A stretch of 64,000 bases of DNA from Plenodomus lindquistii (Eukaryota > Ascomycota > Dothideomycetes > Pleosporales > Leptosphaeriaceae), in contig JANUWI010000007.1 of the NCBI GenBank assembly GCA_025504975.1, positions 1,426,001 to 1,490,000 on the forward strand. The letters run 5' to 3'. The position numbers and the translations under genes were made by a program. A model generated the notes under the pieces. It saw nothing but the letters and a program-made list of their open reading frames with translations, was not told the origin of the DNA and did no database searches. The number at the start of each line of letters is the position of its first letter. Position 1 is the stretch's first letter. Of this stretch, positions 24,268 through 35,773 are shown one piece after another.

Positions 24268-25207
24268 AGAGGTGGAGTTGGTAATTCGTATAGGAGGCTT
24301 TGAAGAACTTTTAACGACCTTCCGCATAGTAGATACACATATAGCACTGCTTTCGCATCTTCGAATCTTATATCGGTCTATTGTCAAGGAGCAAACCCCC
24401 TTTGCTGAGACAGAGTCTGGATTTAAGCACTTATTTCCCTTTCGCAACCTGCTTATTTGAGCTCAGTTTCACTTGGACAACCAAGCACAACAAATGCCAA
24501 ATGGTGGACCTGCACCAGCCACAGGATTGCCATCAACGTCCGCCCGAATGATATGCGAAAAGACACAACAGTCATTACCGACGCAGGGTAGCATGCCGAA
24601 TGAGAGATCTAAAGTAGACTGTATTGATTAACAGTATAAATACAATGTGCTCTTGATCTGGAAGAGAGTAGCGTAGAACGTGGCATATATTGCTTACCAT
24701 AGTCTTAGTGGGGCAACTTCCTCGGTACCAGGAATCTAGATCTTACACATGCTCCTCCTCTAACTTTACACGAATTACCCCACGTCATCATCAGACGAAC
24801 GTGATAATTCCAAAAACGCTTCTACACCCACAGTTCCAACAATTACTTTGGCCCGCAATGTATGCATGAGAGGTCTTGGCACGCGACGTCTTCTTGTTCC
24901 GATAATCGGGGATCTACATAACACTTCACAGCCCTCATTAGCAGGAGAACGAGAAGGACCAACGAGATTCAGGATCGGGAAATCAAGCTGACTACTGAGG
25001 GGAAAAGTACAGCCAGCAAGAGCTAGACAATCCACGGCGACTGCCAATATACAAACAAGAGGAGGAATCTACGCACATCATCACATCCACACACCTGGGC
25101 ACATAAGCTAGTCTCACGTGCCGCCAACGCATATAGGACCTTTTCGAAGAATAAGTGGAAACACTCCTGAACATTACGAAGGCTACGGCTTGTAACGAAA
25201 CTTCATC
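24268..25207. other. Intergenic region before the FSH hydrolase gene
   Basis: About 0.94 kb. Short frames on both strands are unconvincing and nothing else is recognised. Confidence 0.45.
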
Positions 25208-26239
25208 ATGGCAACACAATCAACGCCAACCGACTCATCGTCTTCGGCCGGGGCTTCAAAACCCACTCTCCTCGCCTTCCACGGCTCAGGCAGTAATGCA
25301 ACCGTTCACGCCGTCCAACTCGCACGCTTAATGCGAGTCATCAAATCGCAGTTCAACGTTGAAATTCTCGAAGGTAAACCATACCATACCCACTCTTTCC
25401 CATCTCAGTTCTTCACTCCCTTCATACCCCCGTCCCACGAATTGTCCACATTCCCTATCGTAATGGCACCACACTGAATTGGCATCTCTGTCTATTGTTC
25501 CCTCAAACTTTCCATATAATGAATGCCTTAAATCTCTCCCCCCACCAAACTGACAGTCCCCCCAGCGCCCTTCCCCTCCCCCGCCGGCCCGGGCGTCCTC
25601 CCCTTCTTCGACGGCTGCGGCCCCTTCAAACGCTGGCTTCCTCCCAGCGAAAAAGTCACTTTAGAAGACATGCGCCTCGGCAGAGCAACCCACACCCTGG
25701 CCCCCGAAGTAGAAGACCTAATCCGCAGCACCATCACCCGCGTCACCAGCAGCGGCAGCCCCGTCGTCGGTCTCATCGGATTCAGCCAGGGCACCAAAGT
25801 GGTCGCCGGTCTATTGCGGGGTCTGGAAATCCGGCGCGCGCTGGGGGATAAGGCAGGGGAGGTAGGGCAATGGCTGGATACGCTGAGGTTTGGCGTGAGT
25901 ATTTGTGGTTCGTATCCGCCGCCTCTGATTCCGGCGTCTATTGTTACGGCACTGGAGGAGTCGGGCCTGCCAGAGGAGGAGGAGAAGAAGAAGAAGGCGT
26001 TGCTTGAACGCAAGATTGAGATTCCGACGTTTCATGCTCAGGGCAAGAATGATGAGTGGCATTGGGCGGGGAAGGCTCTGATTGAGGGGCATTATGAGGT
26101 GGGCGAGGGGAAGAGCGTGAGGATGGAGTGGGAGATGGGTCATCATTATCCGGTGGCGCCTGAGGAGAGTGAGCAGATTGGGAAGTGGATGGGGGAGATG
26201 CTGGGGAAGGCGGAGGGGAGTGAGGTGGCGGCGCGGTGA
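25208..26239 (+). CDS. Serine hydrolase of the FSH (family of serine hydrolases) type
   Basis: An alpha/beta-hydrolase related to yeast FSH1-3 and human OVCA2; substrate unknown, likely an ester or thioester. The spliced product is 279 residues. Signatures: TLLAFHGSGSNATVH near the N-terminus (oxyanion hole), GPGVLPFFDGCGPF, the nucleophile elbow GLIGFSQGTKVVAGLL, an acid in HAQGKNDEWHW, and the catalytic His in MGHHYPV. One intron, 25374-25565, is long for this genome at 192 bp. An alternative acceptor 9 nt upstream (ending 25556) also keeps frame and would add three residues. It is convergent with RPS12. Confidence 0.88.
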
Positions 26240-26622
26240 TGGGCGAGTTGACGATGTTTATGGAGTGGGAATGTTTATAGATACGGGGTTTATCCGTTAG
26301 AGTCCCTAGCATAGCGATATGTGAACACAAGGCGAGGGAATCTTGCAAGGGGAAACACATTGCGAACGGCACATTCAACATGAACATAGTTTTGTCGTTG
26401 GTGCATTCCTTCATTTGATATACATGGCAATTAAGCCCTGTCTATATTTCCGTATCGTCCACCACATGACAGCTTTACATATCCACCCTTCCAGCATGAC
26501 TGTTCCCGCGCCATAGTCGACATCCTAGGATTCCGGCAGGTGACGTGAACTAACGTGGTCGGATCGAGCGCATGCGAATGTTGTCAATGCGGCGAATCAA
26601 CGTATGCAGCAAGGCGACACGT
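26240..26622. other. Convergent 3' region between FSH gene and RPS12
   Basis: About 0.38 kb between facing stop codons, expected to contain both 3' UTRs. No gene is seen. Confidence 0.5.
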
Positions 26623-27272
26623 TTACTGCTCGGTCTGGAAGTAGTTGAGGAGGATGCTGCGCTCCTGGGACTCCTCACCCCAATCCTTGACGACGACGCA
26701 AGAGCAGTTGACGACCTTGCGGGGGTTGCCTTCACGGTCAATCTGGCCTGTCCAATGCATTAGCTCATGTCCCATACACACAAAAGACGACGCTTCAAAA
26801 GCGCCACCTCAAGACCAACGTACAGAGACCAGCCCACTCGCCGAGCTGCTTGCCATCAGGAACCTTGATGAGGGGAATCTTGTGCTCGCTGCACAGAGCA
26901 ACGACGAGCTTCTTGTACGCCTCCTCCTCACACGCCTCGTTGAGGACGCACATGTGAGCCTGGCGACGGTCAAGAGCCTTGGACGCCTCGCGGAGACCAC
27001 GGGCAAGACCGTCGTGGATGAGGGCGAGCTTGAGGACACCCTTGAGGGCCTCGAGCACGCTCATCTGGCCAGAGCCGGCGGACGCATCCGCGGAGACCTC
27101 GACCTCGGCGGCCGCGCTGACTTGGGACTTGGTATCGTCTTCTCCGTCCGACTGTGAGGGTGTCATGTCAGTGGGGGGCTCATGAGGGGCAGTGACGCCT
27201 AGCAATGTGGTGCAAGCGGAGGCTGCGGTTGCGGCGCCAGTGCGATTGCGTAGAGATGAGGCTGCGTACCAT
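26623..27272 (-). CDS. RPS12: 40S ribosomal protein S12 (eS12)
   Basis: Structural protein of the small ribosomal subunit. The spliced product is 151 residues, matching the family. Motifs: [58 protein letters not shown] and [23 protein letters not shown], ending LLNYFQTEQ. Introns: 27152-27269 and 26748-26823. Exon 1 contains only the ATG, followed at once by GTACGC; the codon phases and the conserved acidic start SDGEDD support this. An early first intron is common in highly expressed ribosomal protein genes. Confidence 0.95.
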
Positions 27273-28133
27273 GATGGTTGATTTCTATCTGTCGGGTTTC
27301 CTTGAAGAGTTGTTGATGGTGTTGGGGAGGAAGTCTCAAAAGTTCTGCGATTCGTCGCTCAAAATGCGCGCCGGGCTGTGGGCCGACAAGCGAGGTCCTA
27401 ACGGTTAGCGCGAAAGACACACGTGACGTCAACCAGACATCTCCTCCAAGGGCTTCGGAGCGAATAACAGAAGTAGACAAGACGATTGTCGTATCTCATA
27501 CAGCGATGCTTCTGTTGGAAAGATGTAGAAAACGACTGTACTTGACTCTTGGCAAGTACCTGAGTAACGACGTACTGTTCAGATTCATGATTCAGCGGAT
27601 TGAGGTCCCAATAGTCAATGACTGGAGGTATCATAATTGTGTATACAGTCTGGCACCTTCAAAGTAGCTATTTTGCGCTACACATAGACCAGCCGTAGCC
27701 ATGTCCCTCTTCTATCCATACCTCGTCCCCCCGACTGACAGTCCAACCGTCCACAAGCATAGCGGATCCTCCGCCCGCTTCAAAGCAAAAATGTCAAGGA
27801 AATAGTCCGCTGCCATGGGGATATGTGATTGCAGTTTTGCAAGTAGTAAAAACAACAAGAAACAACTCCGCGAGGATGTCATCTACAAACGTTACGCCAG
27901 TCGCGAATGATTGGGCTATGGCGCTTTGAAATCGAGAATGAATATAATGGATCAGGAAATATGGTCGCTGAACGCTGCCAACGCAGATATACAGAGGTGA
28001 GAACTGAATGTAAAGCAGGAGGCCACCGAGATCGAGCTCCTGAACGCCCGGAAGTAGAAAATACTTCTGTAAACACGGGATGGTATCAATAAGGGAAGGA
28101 AATTGGGAACATTGTGCGTCATGGAGGAAGCAG
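27273..28133. other. Intergenic region between RPS12 and the CaaX protein gene
   Basis: About 0.86 kb. The left part should be the RPS12 promoter; the right part the 3' UTR of the next minus-strand gene. No gene is recognised. Confidence 0.45.
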
Positions 28134-29702
28134 CTACATGACGATACAGCCACAGCCTTTTTTCTCCTTGACTTCTTCGACTGGCTCTGGCACTCTGGTG
28201 ACGGTTGTGGAGTTGCGGCCTGGTGGTTCAATAGGGGGCGCCATCTTTGGTGATGGAGAGCGTGGTCCCTGAGGAATCGTTGGTGTAAGCTTATATCCGC
28301 CTTGCTCGAGCGCAGGAGACTTGGCAACATCCGACTCCACCTTCTCCATAGGCTGCTCGTGTTTTTCTGGGCTCGAGAGGGGCCATGCTTCGTTCTCCCT
28401 AGCCTTCTCGAGCGCAATGGGGTCGATTTGAGAGAGTCGCTTGTCTGGCGAGTTGTCGTCGAGCTGGCGAAAGTCTTTGTCGTACATTGAACCAACCCTA
28501 CCTTCATTCTCCCATTGCTGCTGCTGCATGCGCTTCGCGTGGGTAGGAATGATCTGCTGGTCAGGCGGCAGACGAGGATCGGGCTTATGCATTGTCGCAA
28601 TCCAGGGTGCCTCCCCTTCCGGCCGATGACTGGTGGTCGGACGAGAGACAGTTCCGTTCGCAGCATTCGATGTGGCTCTCTTCGGCTGCGTCTTCTGAAG
28701 ACTGGTCTTTCTTGGTCCAGATGTCGTGCTCGGCTTGCCAGGTGTTTTGGCCTTCACGGGAGACTTTTGTGGTGATTGTGGGGAATTGCTGCGAGCGGAG
28801 AGGTTGCGCGAATGTCCAGCATACGGAGGCGTTATTTGACGTCCATCTTCAGCATCGTCAAGCAATGCTTGACTTCCCACACTCCCACTACGTATGCGCG
28901 CGCCATTAGTGGCAATCGCATCGCCGTTCCAGTTCATACTGCTAGTCCGGGATCTTGGTAGAGGAGCGTCACGATCTGCCAGCGACGCCGGTACGGGAAT
29001 TCCACTAGTCTTGGGTAAGGGTATGCGAGAAGTACTGGGCCTTGCGCCATGAGTCGTCCTAGGTGATGCAGGTTGAAAATCTTGCATACCCTGCTCCTGA
29101 TTCATGGCATTCCAGGTGTTGTACTGTTCATAGGCCTCGTCGTCCTCAGCTGGTATAGGAGAAACGATCCTTCGCTCAGTTCGGTCTTCCATCTGGGTCA
29201 GCTCCGTCGACTCGGAGTTTGTGCGATCGCGCGGTCGACGAGTCGCGCTTTGAGATCGGCTGTTGGATCTGCTCGAGGGGCGACCGACTCTGAAACCTGC
29301 CTCCTCTAGTTCCCTCGTCTCGATCTCCTTGAGTTTGTCGCGGTGGATCCAGTTGGTCTCGTCTGACTCGACTTTGGAGAGATTTGGGTCTGCCGAAGAA
29401 GACCGTGTGGTTTTTTTCTTCGGCTTGCCCTTGACGGCGGTAGGGCCCTTTTTCGTGTTTGCATGGCTCTTATAATATTCCTGGATACCCTCCTGATCAG
29501 CGGTGATGGCCCTGATGTCCCCGCTCGCCTTCTTGTGTAGTCCGTTTATGCGGTCCTGACGATCGGGTACCATTCTAGACTGACTGTAGTCGTACTGATC
29601 TTGCGAGTCCCAGGTTGGGGAGCGTACAGGCTTGGCGAAGCCGTTAGCCTGAGAGGTGTGAGGATGGCGGGGGCCATGCGCGGCTGTGACGTATTCAGAC
29701 AT
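28134..29702 (-). CDS. Proline/serine-rich protein with C-terminal CaaX box, TeaR/Mod5-like candidate
   Basis: Single-exon gene, 522 residues, mostly low-complexity and charged, with Ser/Arg-rich stretches (SSRSNSRSQSATRR) and several SPxP/SPK sites. The sequence ends KKGCGCIVM. The last four residues form a CaaX box whose Met favours farnesylation, and the Cys two positions before it could be palmitoylated, so plasma-membrane attachment is likely. A proline-rich prenylated protein of this size in Pezizomycotina fits TeaR, the cortical receptor for the polarity marker TeaA (Mod5 in fission yeast). That identity is inference from architecture, not a clear motif match. Confidence 0.75.
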   Translation of the reverse strand: MSEYVTAAHGPRHPHTSQANGFAKPVRSPTWDSQDQYDYSQSRMVPDRQDRINGLHKKASGDIRAITADQEGIQEYYKSHANTKKGPTAVKGKPKKKTTRSSSADPNLSKVESDETNWIHRDKLKEIETRELEEAGFRVGRPSSRSNSRSQSATRRPRDRTNSESTELTQMEDRTERRIVSPIPAEDDEAYEQYNTWNAMNQEQGMQDFQPASPRTTHGARPSTSRIPLPKTSGIPVPASLADRDAPLPRSRTSSMNWNGDAIATNGARIRSGSVGSQALLDDAEDGRQITPPYAGHSRNLSARSNSPQSPQKSPVKAKTPGKPSTTSGPRKTSLQKTQPKRATSNAANGTVSRPTTSHRPEGEAPWIATMHKPDPRLPPDQQIIPTHAKRMQQQQWENEGRVGSMYDKDFRQLDDNSPDKRLSQIDPIALEKARENEAWPLSSPEKHEQPMEKVESDVAKSPALEQGGYKLTPTIPQGPRSPSPKMAPPIEPPGRNSTTVTRVPEPVEEVKEKKGCGCIVM

Positions 29703-31192
29703 GTAGGGCTGCTCTTCGGTCGCGTCTCTCTGTGGTCTGCGTCAGTTCCGGTAATTTGAGCAAGTTTGCAGTAGAGACTGAAGCATAGCGTGGCGATGTA
29801 AAAGGCCTGGGCGGATGCATTGTTTCGACGTTGAGCGAATACGATGACCGGGGACTCAGGACGCGCTAACATGTGATCTAGCAAGACACGGAGGGGGCAA
29901 AGATCGAGTACGTACCTGATGGGTCACCGGTACAGCAAAGTCCCAGGAGCCGCCCTTGCCGTGGGAGCTGCTTGGAGGCGTGGGTTGCTGGAGAGGCGCA
30001 GGTGGCTGGCGAGAGGAAGTCAGCGCGGCCATGGGAGACGGCTGCTGGTGCGACGTGGTGCAGCCGGTCACGCGCCCGGAGCGTTGCAGTGTCTAGCGGA
30101 CGGGCGCTGTGCTTCGAGGCTCGAATGAGGAAGTAGCGGGATGGCGAGGTTGGCGCGATGACGGCGCCGTGACGCTGAAGTTGCTGCAGGCACGTGTCTG
30201 CACACGCCTGACCGCCGAAGACAGGTGGAGGCCGTGGTAGCGCGAGGTGAGATGGCAAGGCAATGTCCCAGATGCCGCGTCGAATTATTGTGAGGGAAAT
30301 GACCACAAGGAGCGCAAAGGAAGACGTAGGTGTGGGGACGCAGCGCGGAGGCTGTGAGGGGGGGCTTGCATGCAATAGACAAGGACAAGCAGCTTCCCTG
30401 CACGTCTGGAATGGGGCGCGAGCTATTAAGAAAAACGAAAAACGTGGAATAACGCAAGTGAAGGTTAGCGACCGACAAACACCACGGCGTGCTCAGCGAC
30501 CAGCAGCTAGAATGGACTCGTGGACAGAGGGCGACGACGGGTGTGCAGGAGGGACTCGGAGCAGGAGGCAGCATGTCCAAAGGAGCGCACCCTGGTCTTG
30601 CAGCCGGGGAAGTTGGTGATTCGCCCTTGGTCTGGACGTGCGCAGACGGCTGCAATCTGCGGCCTGTCCGAAGAGGGATGGTCAAGTCGGATGCAACTCC
30701 TGCACACCCAATCACCACTGTGATGAGTCTCTGAGGGTGCCGACGAGAGCAGGTCCAAGTTGTTGTGCTGCATCTGATTGCTCCCGTCCCCAACATGTAC
30801 AAGCACACGCTTGCTGCCAGTCCAGTCTGCACGCACGCGGGTAAATCAGACGGCTGGTAACACACGACCACGACGACTTTGATTGCCTTTTGCATGCTGT
30901 GCACACCCGTCGCTCCATGCACAATTGTCTAGCACAAGCTTCCGCTCGCCGCAGCCTTTCCCGATGCCAGCAGTGTGGGTTCGGCATCGGCCCATAGCGC
31001 AGGCTCGGTCCAGTTGTCGGTCTTGTCAAACGCTACTCGAGATCTAGGCACCCTTTACACGGCTCAACGGGCTTCATGACAGTGACAAAGCGCATCGTTG
31101 CTATCATATGGAGGTCACGGCATCAACGATCCGATCCGATTCTGGCGGTGGACCATGAGGAAAAGGAGTGTCTCCACGCAACAACAAAACTT
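29703..31192. other. Long upstream region of the CaaX protein gene
   Basis: About 1.5 kb of GC-rich sequence between two minus-strand genes. Overlapping open frames occur on both strands, but their translations lack family signatures and look like composition artefacts. It probably contains a long promoter and 5' leader for the gene ending at 28134, and the 3' UTR of the reductase. Confidence 0.4.
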
Positions 31193-33149
31193 CTACCAGC
31201 CAAACGTCTCGTCGTACCAAAACACATCATGCCCCCTATACACCCAGGCCTCGACGCTCCGTCGCAAGTCTTCCGTAAGCCTCTTCGGACCGCAGCAGAT
31301 GACAGCTGTTCTCGAACCTTTGCTGAAGACCTCGTCCACAATCTCATTCATCTTTGGTCTCTCGTGTCTAATGACCACACCCTTCCTAGGCTTCTCCGTC
31401 TGCTCCTCCTTACCCAACAGCTGTTCGTTCTCCTGCAATTCAAATCCTTCCTCTTCCTCATCAGCGTCGGGGTCAACAGCGAAGATGCCTGAGGCGGAAG
31501 CATCGGCCTGCAATCTGGAACCTGACGCCCGTGTAACGTATACCTCGACTGCGTTTGGCCGCTGCAATAAACTGTCTCCATGTTCTTCCCGACCTGCGTC
31601 CCCATCCTCGTCATCCCTACCAGGAGCAGACGTTGCAGGAAACGCCCATTGAATCTCAGCAATGTTCTGCACCGCCCAAATGCACCGAATTTTTGGGCCT
31701 GTTGGCATTGGGTCATGGAGCTCCACTTTGCTTCTGTAGATGGGAATGACAAAGGTTGCACCGACTCCACCTGCCACTAGAAGCACTTTATCGTAGTCTG
31801 AAAGATCAGGTAAGCGGTTCGAGGCTCCATAAGGGCCTTCAAGGACGATGGGGAGGATTGGTATGTCACCACCAGCCGTAGGCAGCATAGGAACTCCACT
31901 CCCTCCTTGCGAAAGTGATCGTGCTATCTCTGCGAGACGCTTGGTGTTTCCGTTCTGCGTTCTTGCGACCAGGAGCAGCTCTTTGTCTTTTTCAGGGAGA
32001 GAAGCAACGGTGAAAGGGTTGGTTTTGTTGCTCATGATGATTTGATCAAATAGTGTTGGTGCTTTCCCTTTATTCCATGGCTGGCTGAGGTAAACATGCT
32101 GCCCGGGTTTCCAGTTCATGGCAGCGCTTTTTGGTAGCAGTGGTATGCGCAACTGTACAAGGTTGGTGCCTGGCAGCAGCCTAATAGTCCCTTGGTACAT
32201 CTTGAGACGCAGTGCCCGGAAAAGGAGGTGCAAAACTTCGATCGCAACGACTTCATATACGTATATGCGTAGATGTGAGACGTGCAGGTACAGAGGTCCG
32301 ATGATGAGGTTTGCAATGGCGATATGTGAGATGTAGAAAACTCTGTAGTTCCACCGTCTTATAACCCCAAGTGCTGTCGTGCTGATAGCGGCGAACAGGA
32401 TGATGCTGACGATACCCCAAATGACGTCCCACTCTTTGATACGTTTTGCCAGCAGTCCTGAAAGGATAAAAAAGGCAAAGTAAAGGGCCGCATGTATCAA
32501 AAAGAGGAGAAACGTTATGCGTCCCAGAATTTGATGTGAAGTCTTGATTTGCTCGTGGGACAAACGTGTAAGCCATTGCACCGGCGAATAGGGGGCTCTC
32601 ATGGCCAGAAGATAGTGTATGGGTAGTTGGGATGCACCAACCTGGCCAAATCGCTTTGTCAAATGCAGATAATCTGTACTTGTCAGTATGTTGCGTACAT
32701 AAGCAATATGGCCACGTACCTTTCCCTGTCTGCGCAATGCAAAGAAAGAGCAACCATGCCGTCCACACCGTTGCGCCTATCCATTCGCCCCGAGTTCCCC
32801 AATTCCATCCTGAGACGATGTCCTTCTTCATCCACCACGCGGCCCGACTGTAAACGCTCTGAAGACTCCTCAAAGAGCCCAATATCCCACCTGGACGCTT
32901 GTTGAATGATGGCGATTTGGGCTGGTCATGCTTCAATCCGCTCTTCAGAATCCAGGCAAGCAAAAATCCTACTTGGATGAAGATGAAGACGATGAGAACA
33001 GACCACTGGGCAATGAAGCCGTATCGGTCTAGTGTTTCCCTTCTGTGCTCCTTTTGAGCATCGGTGAGGGTTACGGAATAATAGCCCAATCCTAGGTACT
33101 GACCGACTTCTACTTCATGATGGCCTTTGTGGCGCCGGAAGAGGTCCAT
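31193..33149 (-). CDS. Ferric-reductase-like transmembrane NAD(P)H oxidoreductase (FRE family)
   Basis: Predicted membrane flavocytochrome moving electrons from NADPH via FAD and two hemes to ferric iron or another acceptor. The spliced product is 636 residues. It has several TM helices; paired heme-ligand His residues lie in HQILGRITFLLFLIHAALY and in ISHIAIANLIIGPLYLHVSH. The cytoplasmic part shows an FAD motif (NPFTVAS, where family members usually read HPFT), NADPH motifs LEGPYG and LLVAGGVGATFVIP, and a C-terminal CCGPKRL ending FWYDETFGW. One intron, 32674-32719. The ATG at 33149 is chosen because the frame further upstream lacks an ATG. Substrate (iron, copper or oxygen) cannot be decided. 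Confidence 0.87.
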
Positions 33150-33647
33150 CTCGGGAAGTCGGTGAAAGAAAGCCGAGTAGGATAGCGAGAATAATACTAT
33201 CAACACATCTTTAATACTCTATCTAGACAGGCAGAAGTAAGTTGGGAGGGAAAGCGAGATTGTTGCTGCAAGGTGCGTACGTGTGCGTTTCTGACCGTGG
33301 AGCTGACTTAGGACAGAGCTGACGGAAGTGGCAGGAGTCTTCGGGCTTGGCTCGATACAGAATCAGGCAAGTGCGGCAGTGACAGCCTATCAAAACATGC
33401 TCACAGCATCATGTAAGAGATGAAAACACTGACGATGATGCGCACGGAGAGTTGAGTCGGTATCAATACCGCCGCGCCTATTGAAGAGTCGGTGTTTCAG
33501 GAACGCTGAACTGCGATTGGCGAACGCCACAGCCCGGCCCCCACGCCATGGACCCTGCGTTCGGTAACCATGTGCCATGCGATACGATACTGTGTCGCGT
33601 GCAGGTACCTTACATAGGAACAGCACGTTGTATCACCACATTAGGCC
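33150..33647. promoter_or_regulatory. Bidirectional promoter of the reductase and nucleoside hydrolase genes
   Basis: The gap between the divergent start codons at 33149 and 33648 is 498 bp. No specific binding site is assigned. Confidence 0.45.
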
Positions 33648-35058
33648 ATGACGAACACAAACACACAAGCGAAGATTCCTCTGTGGCTCGACTGCGTGCG
33701 TATTCGCCCATACATGGCACGGCTCCTGTGCTAACACTACAAGGACACTGGACATGATGTGAGTCCCCCACCTCTCACAGTAGCTTCCTTCACTGATACA
33801 TGGATGCCAGGATGCATATGCTCTGCTCCTAAGCGCACAAGATCCTCGTGTCGAGCTCCTTGGAGTGTCTACCGTGCATGGCAACGCCGCGCTTGATCAG
33901 ACGACGTTCAACACCAGAGCGATACTAGAAGCAATTGGAAGGCGCGATGTCAAGGTTCATTCCGGTGCAGCGAAGCCAATCGTACGTGATGCTGTCCATG
34001 CAGCCGATATACACGGTACATACATGCCTACACGCGACATGACCAACGACTGATCGTACAGGCGAATCTGGTCTGGACGGTGTCACGCTTCTTCCCCAGC
34101 CGATTGAGCCCGCTGTCACCAATGTCGACTACCTGGGAGTCATGTACAAGGCCCTTATTGCGACACCACCCAATACCGCTTGGTTAGTTTCTACAGGTAC
34201 CTTGACCAACATCGGACTGCTGTTCCAGAAGTACACAGACCTTGCCGCTCACCTGAAGGGCCTCAGCATCATGGGTGGTGCTGTTGGAGGTGGCTTCACC
34301 AATGCCCCAATGGGCAAAGTCAAGGGCGAAGGAGAGCGTTTTGGCAATTGGACTGCATACGCCGAGTTCAATGTAAGTCGCAAGAATTACCGTCACGGGA
34401 AGCAATGCTGACATCTATGCAGATATACGTAAGACGACGACTCTATCACTTGCAGCATCAAAGCTGATCTTTTTAGTGTGACCCGGAAGCATCACACTTC
34501 ATCTTCTCGCATCCAACACTCAAATCAAAGACTACTTTGATCGCACTTGATCTGAGTCACCAAGTTCTAGGTACCAAAGCCATTCGTCACACGCAGCTGT
34601 ATGGAGCCGACGACCCCCTCGATCCATCGACCGCAAACATTGAGCGCACGCCAACAACTCTACGAGCGCTTTTCACTCAAATCATGTCCTTTTTCGCCGG
34701 CACATACGCCGAGGTTTTCTCAATCACCGAAGGACCCCCACTCCACGACCCACTTGCAGTCTCCGCTGCCGTATACCCTGAGTGGTTCGATGATCAAGAT
34801 GGCGAGCGCTTCCAAGTCGACATCGTTACAGAAGGCATTCACTCACCGATACAGTCAGAAGTTGGACAACTCGGTAGGACCAAGGTAACAAAACTTCCAG
34901 ATGGCGAGGGAGGCTGCAGTATTCCAAGAGGTGTGGACTTGGCCAAGTTCTGGGGCAGCATCGAGACCGCCATGCAAAGAGCTGATGCAGTGAGTCCTAT
35001 GCCAAAGATGTCGCGACAGGATTTAGAGAAGCATGGTGTGTTTGTGGGAATTGAGTAA
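33648..35058 (+). CDS. Inosine-uridine preferring nucleoside hydrolase (URH1-like)
   Basis: Hydrolyses purine and pyrimidine ribonucleosides to ribose and free base for salvage. The spliced product is 388 residues. The N-terminal Asp cluster reads LDC/DTGHD/DAYALLLSAQDP over two splice junctions and supplies Ca2+ ligands. Other motifs are GVSTVHGNAALDQTTFN, LVSTGTLTNIGLL, LSIMGGAVGGG, EFN/IY/CDPEA and HDPLAVSAAVYPEWF with the family HDP. Introns: 33696-33743, 33759-33810, 34016-34061, 34373-34422 and 34429-34476. The last two flank a 6-nt exon (34423-34428) coding Ile-Tyr, needed to keep the conserved EFNIYCDPEA. Cytosolic, with no signal peptide. Confidence 0.92.
34423..34428 (+). other. 6-nt microexon of the nucleoside hydrolase gene
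   Basis: Flanked by ...TATGCAG on the left and GTAAGACG on the right. It supplies exactly the two residues (I-Y) expected between EFN and CDPEA in nucleoside hydrolases. Confidence 0.85.
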
Positions 35059-35773
35059 GCCTTGAGGCCAGCCAATCATGCAAATTTACACCTCTTCAAT
35101 GTTGCATCTTTCGACTTCAGAACTTGCCACGAATCGTACACTGACATTTGATGGCCACATGTTGGTGTTACATGTCGTGTGGTACACCTTAGAGGAGCTC
35201 CTTGCTACAACGGACTCTGTTCAATCGATGTTTCAAAAAAAATGTAGGGATATTATGCGCCAGTGGGAAGCATGCTAGGGATCGCAACAATTCTCGACAT
35301 CTACTCGGCGGTTCATCAGAAGTGCAACCTTCAACAATATTACGTTACTGTAACCTTCTTACTGTGGTATAGTTGTTCCAGTGATCGGGAATGTTACAGT
35401 GTATGTGGCCAAAAGTAAGAGGTTTCCGGTCTTTTGTGGTAACGAATAACAATGACCAGACAAGCCGCATGATCAGTACAGCATATTGCAGAGACCAAAA
35501 AGTCCCAATCTAGGTACGGGGTGACCTTTGCAGTACAAAGCGGTCGTTGTGCGATCGAAGTCTTTGTTCGAGACCAAGCACCATTCTCCATTGTTACAAT
35601 TTCGGCAAACCATAGTATCGATATATGCACGAGCAGCACTAGATCAATAGCATTGTGTATGGTTTGTGGCTGGAATGCTACGTACTCATAACTATTCAAC
35701 GTCGCTGACATTCTTTCGATCACCTTACAACCTTACGATTATTGAACGAGTAAATTATCAAAATATATCCAAA
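35059..35773. other. Intergenic region before the Ulp1-like gene
   Basis: About 0.7 kb, AT-rich toward the right end where the promoter of the next gene should lie. No gene is recognised. Confidence 0.45.

Noticed and set aside
30068..30922. 284-codon minus-strand open frame upstream of the CaaX protein gene
   Set aside because: Low-complexity translation in GC-rich sequence, overlapped by other frames, no signature and no splice-supported extension.
33150..33206. N-terminal extension of the ferric-reductase-like protein to 33206
   Set aside because: The frame there begins with GTG, not ATG; 33149 is the first in-frame ATG and has a good context.
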